A stretch of DNA of 64,000 nucleotides from Paenibacillus sp. JJ-223 (GTDB lineage: Bacteria; Bacillota; Bacilli; Paenibacillales; Paenibacillaceae). The stretch covers positions 1 through 64,000 of the forward strand of contig NZ_CAKMMP010000017.1 in NCBI RefSeq assembly GCF_927798175.1, written 5' to 3'. Position numbers and translations under genes: made by a program. Below the pieces are notes generated by a model. It searched no databases and had not been told where the DNA came from. It was given only the letters and a program-made list of their open reading frames with translations. Every line of letters begins with the position of its first letter. The stretch's first letter is position 1. Of the stretch, positions 61,633 through 64,000 are shown in pieces.

Positions 61633-62405
61633 CCGCCTTGCACCTCCACCTTGCGCCGCAGCAAATGGGTGGCAAGCAGACAGGACCCGGTCATAAGTAC
61701 GCACCAAAACAAGGTTCCCCAGAGCAGGGAGCCGTTTTCATAGCCCAGATAGATTCGGGTGGGTACATATAACAAATAAGGATAAGGCGACACCCATGCA
61801 ACACGTTCCAGCCAGTCCGGCAGCCATTCCAGCGGGATGAAAAATCCGGCCAGCAGATTGATCATGGCATGGTTGCCCCATTGCAGCCACGATGATTCGG
61901 TCGTCCACAACGCGGTGGCCCCGATCAGGTAATTCATGCAGATCGACAGGTAGGACGCACCGGCGAGAGCCATTGCTGCAGTAAACAGGGTTTCGGCCTG
62001 TGAAGGCCATGACAGGGAAAAAACAATGGTGAAGAGCAAGTAGATGGGGATGCTTTTGTACAAAAACTGGTAGGCGATTTGGCCCCATTCCCGAGCCACC
62101 AATTGGGTGAACAGGTGAACCGGTCGCATCAGGTCGAGCGCAATCTGCCCTGTCCTGACCGCAGCCGGTATACCGAGGCCTTGAGTCATGAAACCCGAGA
62201 TCCAGAGGGAAGCTTGCGTAAACGCAATGTAACTGACCATCCCCTGTGTCCCGTATTCCCCGAGTGAATGATCGGCCCCGATCCCGATCCAGAGGCAGGC
62301 ATACATGTACCCAAACATGGCGCTTGCCAGGTTGTGAACCATGTGGGCCCCGCGGTATTGCAAATTTCGGGCGTAGGCTTTGGAAGCCAACGTAAGATAA
62401 AGCAT
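61629..62405 (-). CDS. ABC-2 family exporter permease 2
   Basis: A 258-residue membrane protein with six helices, sister of permease 1 in family and size. The motif RTGQIALDLMRPVHLFTQLVAR corresponds to GGELDQLLTRPMPVLLALLP in permease 1. I place the start at the ATG at 62405 with GGAGG before it. The exported compound is unknown; relatives export hydrophobic toxins or lipids. Confidence 0.87.
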   Translation of the reverse strand: MLYLTLASKAYARNLQYRGAHMVHNLASAMFGYMYACLWIGIGADHSLGEYGTQGMVSYIAFTQASLWISGFMTQGLGIPAAVRTGQIALDLMRPVHLFTQLVAREWGQIAYQFLYKSIPIYLLFTIVFSLSWPSQAETLFTAAMALAGASYLSICMNYLIGATALWTTESSWLQWGNHAMINLLAGFFIPLEWLPDWLERVAWVSPYPYLLYVPTRIYLGYENGSLLWGTLFWCVLMTGSCLLATHLLRRKVEVQGG

Positions 62406-62710
62406 GTGACACCTCCGATAAGTGTATTGAACGGCGTTTCCGTTCACTTCAGTCAAGGCGAAAAAGAGAGAAGGATAACATCATACCAATTTATTCCTTC
62501 ACGGGCAAGACATTTTTTTAGAAAAATACGGTATTTATGAAGCGCTTCCGCGATGGCCGGCAAGACAGCGGCAGGTCTGTTCTTATATACTGGAAGGGTA
62601 TGGCCGTAATCGTTTACACCATGAATGATTAACCCCCCAAAAAAACAAGCCGGGCATGTCTATTGGAGAAAAAATGCAGGATCACCAATCCGGCAAGAGA
62701 GAAGGATGTC
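62406..62710. other. 305-base divergent control region (ABC-2 operon / DegV gene)
   Basis: Contains a short inverted repeat GAACG...CGTTC near 62429-62445, a perfect decanucleotide palindrome GAAGCGCTTC near 62538 whose core resembles cre, and a TATACT box near 62586 without a good -35. No coding sequence or RNA gene was seen. It should carry the promoters of both divergent genes. Confidence 0.45.
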
Positions 62711-63553
62711 ATGAAGAAAATTGCATGGGTCACCGACAGCACAAGCACGCTCGAACCCGCTTTCGCACGGCAAAACCACGTGTATATTGTGCCGCTGCGC
62801 ATCGTATTTGGAGAAGAATGTTTCCGCGAGACGGAGGAACTATCGCCGGAGCAGTTTTACGAAAAGCTCGCCGGAGCTTCCCGGGCTAGCACGTCACAGC
62901 CGCCCATAGGCGAATTCGTTGCCTTATATGAATCGCTGAAGGGGGAGTATGACGAAATCATCGCCATACATTGCTCAACCGGCCTTAGCGGAACGCTGAA
63001 CACATCGATGCAAGCGGCGGAAATTGCGGAAGTGGAGGTGACTGCAATTGACTCCATGGCAGGGGCGTACCCTCTTCGGGAAATGATTTTGGCCGGACTG
63101 GAATTGCAGAAAAAAGGCTGCACCGCCTCCGAGATCAAATCGCACATCGAAGGCATGATCGAACAAATGTCTTTTTATATCATTCCGGCCAGCCTGCAAC
63201 AGCTTCATCGAAGCGGAAGGGTATCCGGAACGCAATTGCTCCTCAGCCAGCTGCTCAAGATTCATCTGCTGCTGCGCTTTGAGGAAGGCAAAGTGGTGGT
63301 CAACGATAAAATCCGTACGTTCAAACGCGCCAAGCAGCGCATTCTGGACGTGCTCAAACTGGATATGGAGAAAATAAAGCATGTTTGCATCATGCATGCC
63401 GATAATCACGAGGAAGCACTGTCCATCAAACAGCAGATCGCGTCCCTTCTGCCCAAACTGAAAACCGAGATCATGCCGTTCATCTCCGTTGTAGGCATCC
63501 ATGCAGGTGCGGGAACCATCGGCATGTGCTGGATTCGCAGCGAAAAGGCATAG
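62711..63553 (+). CDS. DegV-family fatty-acid-binding protein
   Basis: A 280-residue protein with the two-domain DegV fold. The fatty-acid-binding signatures are visible: VTDSTSTLE at the N-terminus, RASTSQPPIGEF, and CSTGLSGT (the headgroup-contacting Ser). DegV proteins bind acyl chains and hand them to fatty-acid kinase FakA, feeding phospholipid synthesis. The ATG at 62711 follows GAAGG at short spacing. A terminator follows. Confidence 0.9.
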   Translation: MKKIAWVTDSTSTLEPAFARQNHVYIVPLRIVFGEECFRETEELSPEQFYEKLAGASRASTSQPPIGEFVALYESLKGEYDEIIAIHCSTGLSGTLNTSMQAAEIAEVEVTAIDSMAGAYPLREMILAGLELQKKGCTASEIKSHIEGMIEQMSFYIIPASLQQLHRSGRVSGTQLLLSQLLKIHLLLRFEEGKVVVNDKIRTFKRAKQRILDVLKLDMEKIKHVCIMHADNHEEALSIKQQIASLLPKLKTEIMPFISVVGIHAGAGTIGMCWIRSEKA

Positions 63554-63587
63554 TGCATAAAGATTAACGATATGAAGTATCCGATTT

Positions 63588-63630
63588 AAACCCGGTGAAT
63601 CGCTTCCCGACAAGCGTGCCCCGGGTTTTT
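63588..63630 (+). terminator. Intrinsic terminator after the DegV gene
   Basis: AAACCCGG pairs with CCGGGTTT with an inner CGCTT/AAGCG stem, followed by TTTTTGC. Confidence 0.85.
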
Positions 63631-63743
63631 GCATCTTTATTCTGGAGAGCAGAATCGATATGCTGATGTTGTGATGCAGCCGTTCATTGCCAATTTTCGC
63701 AAACTGTGCGGTAATTAGAGAAAACGTTTGTTGGGGGGATTTT

Positions 63744-64000
63744 GTGCCGGCTTATCGATTGCTGCTAGTAGAGGATGATCGCTCGATTAGCGAGATGGTG
63801 GGACCTTATTTGGAAAATGAGGGCTATGAGGTGCACTATGCATATGACGGACTGGAGGCGGAGAAGTTGTTTATGGATCGGCAGAAGGATTTCGATCTGG
63901 TCATTCTTGACCTCATGCTGCCGCATCAAAACGGGATGGATGTTCTTCAGGCCATCCGCGCCGTTAGTTTGGTACCCGTGTTGATTTTATCTGCCAAGGA
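63744..64000 (+). CDS. Response regulator receiver domain, cut by the window edge
   Basis: The start of a two-component response regulator: 85 complete codons are visible, with the acidic pair in LLLVEDDRSISE, the phospho-acceptor Asp in LVILDLMLPHQNG and the Thr/Ser position in VLILSAK at the edge. The pattern matches OmpR-type receivers. It starts at a GTG at 63744, just after GGGGGG, and continues beyond the window; no stop is reached. Its kinase and targets are not seen here. Confidence 0.88.
   Translation, partial: MPAYRLLLVEDDRSISEMVGPYLENEGYEVHYAYDGLEAEKLFMDRQKDFDLVILDLMLPHQNGMDVLQAIRAVSLVPVLILSAK

Noticed and set aside
62536..62548. Possible cre at GAAGCGCTTC before the DegV gene
   Set aside because: The palindromic core resembles cre, but the flanks do not match the consensus well enough to call it.

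Overview
The window looks like a chromosomal segment of a spore-forming, Gram-positive soil bacterium, most likely Paenibacillus or a close relative. The evidence is a GerA-type germinant-receptor operon, a Spo0E-family phosphatase, AraC-output YesM/YesN two-component systems beside Lpl-type sugar ABC transporters, abundant sugar-uptake genes, strong GGAGG ribosome-binding sites, intrinsic terminators and a moderately high GC content. No rRNA, tRNA or CRISPR array was seen.

Layout. 1-1776: three overlapping AT-rich genes of unknown function, compositionally foreign. 2121-2557: a twice-frameshifted 3' remnant of ferrochelatase at the composition boundary. 2738-4899: DinB-like, ferritin-like and PHP-domain genes. 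5001-5151: a highly structured intergenic element. 5188-9980: an ECF transporter (EcfT, fused double ATPase, S component) divergent from an RpiR-type regulator. 10148-11062: a soluble PAS chemoreceptor. 11305-15378: a GerA/GerB/GerC germination operon. 15459-20879: response regulator, histidine kinase, ABC ATPase and FtsX-type permease, transcribed leftward. 20968-26886: AraC regulators with an isomerase, two Gfo/Idh/MocA dehydrogenases and an aldo/keto reductase. 26993-30484: Rrf2 regulator, SnoaL-like protein, MFS exporter divergent from an ArsR regulator, and a zinc-ribbon microprotein.

30647-33602: WYL regulator plus two paralogous proteins that look like C39/BtrH-type folds without catalytic residues. 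33696-35025: an IS605-family TnpB-only element whose tnpB is broken at a RuvC catalytic codon. 35135-42557: Spo0E-like gene, then sugar permeases divergent from a YesM/YesN pair and a solute-binding lipoprotein. 42863-45630: two unassigned genes, one with an FGE-like C-terminus. 45872-49843: a probable spore-surface locus (CgeB-like glycosyltransferase, WbsX/GH99-like protein, a protein of six 12-residue repeats, a secreted protein with a tandem duplication). 50040-51594: DinB-like gene and a frameshifted APH-type kinase. 52056-52962: BdbC with a FixH/YtkA-like lipoprotein. 53053-58933: a LacI-regulated sucrose/fructan operon (solute-binding protein, two permeases, GH32) with a clearly readable control region. 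59045-63553: M14-type peptidase, ABC-2 exporter and DegV protein. 63744-64000: start of a response regulator cut by the window edge.

The most readable regulatory result is at 54062-54120: two abutting LacI-type operators over a consensus sigma-A promoter, followed by a near-perfect cre site. The most interesting unexplained items are the AT-rich cassette, the WYL plus catalytically empty pair, the pair at 42863-45630, the multi-branched element at 5001-5151, and the sigma-K-like boxes shared by two spore-surface genes.
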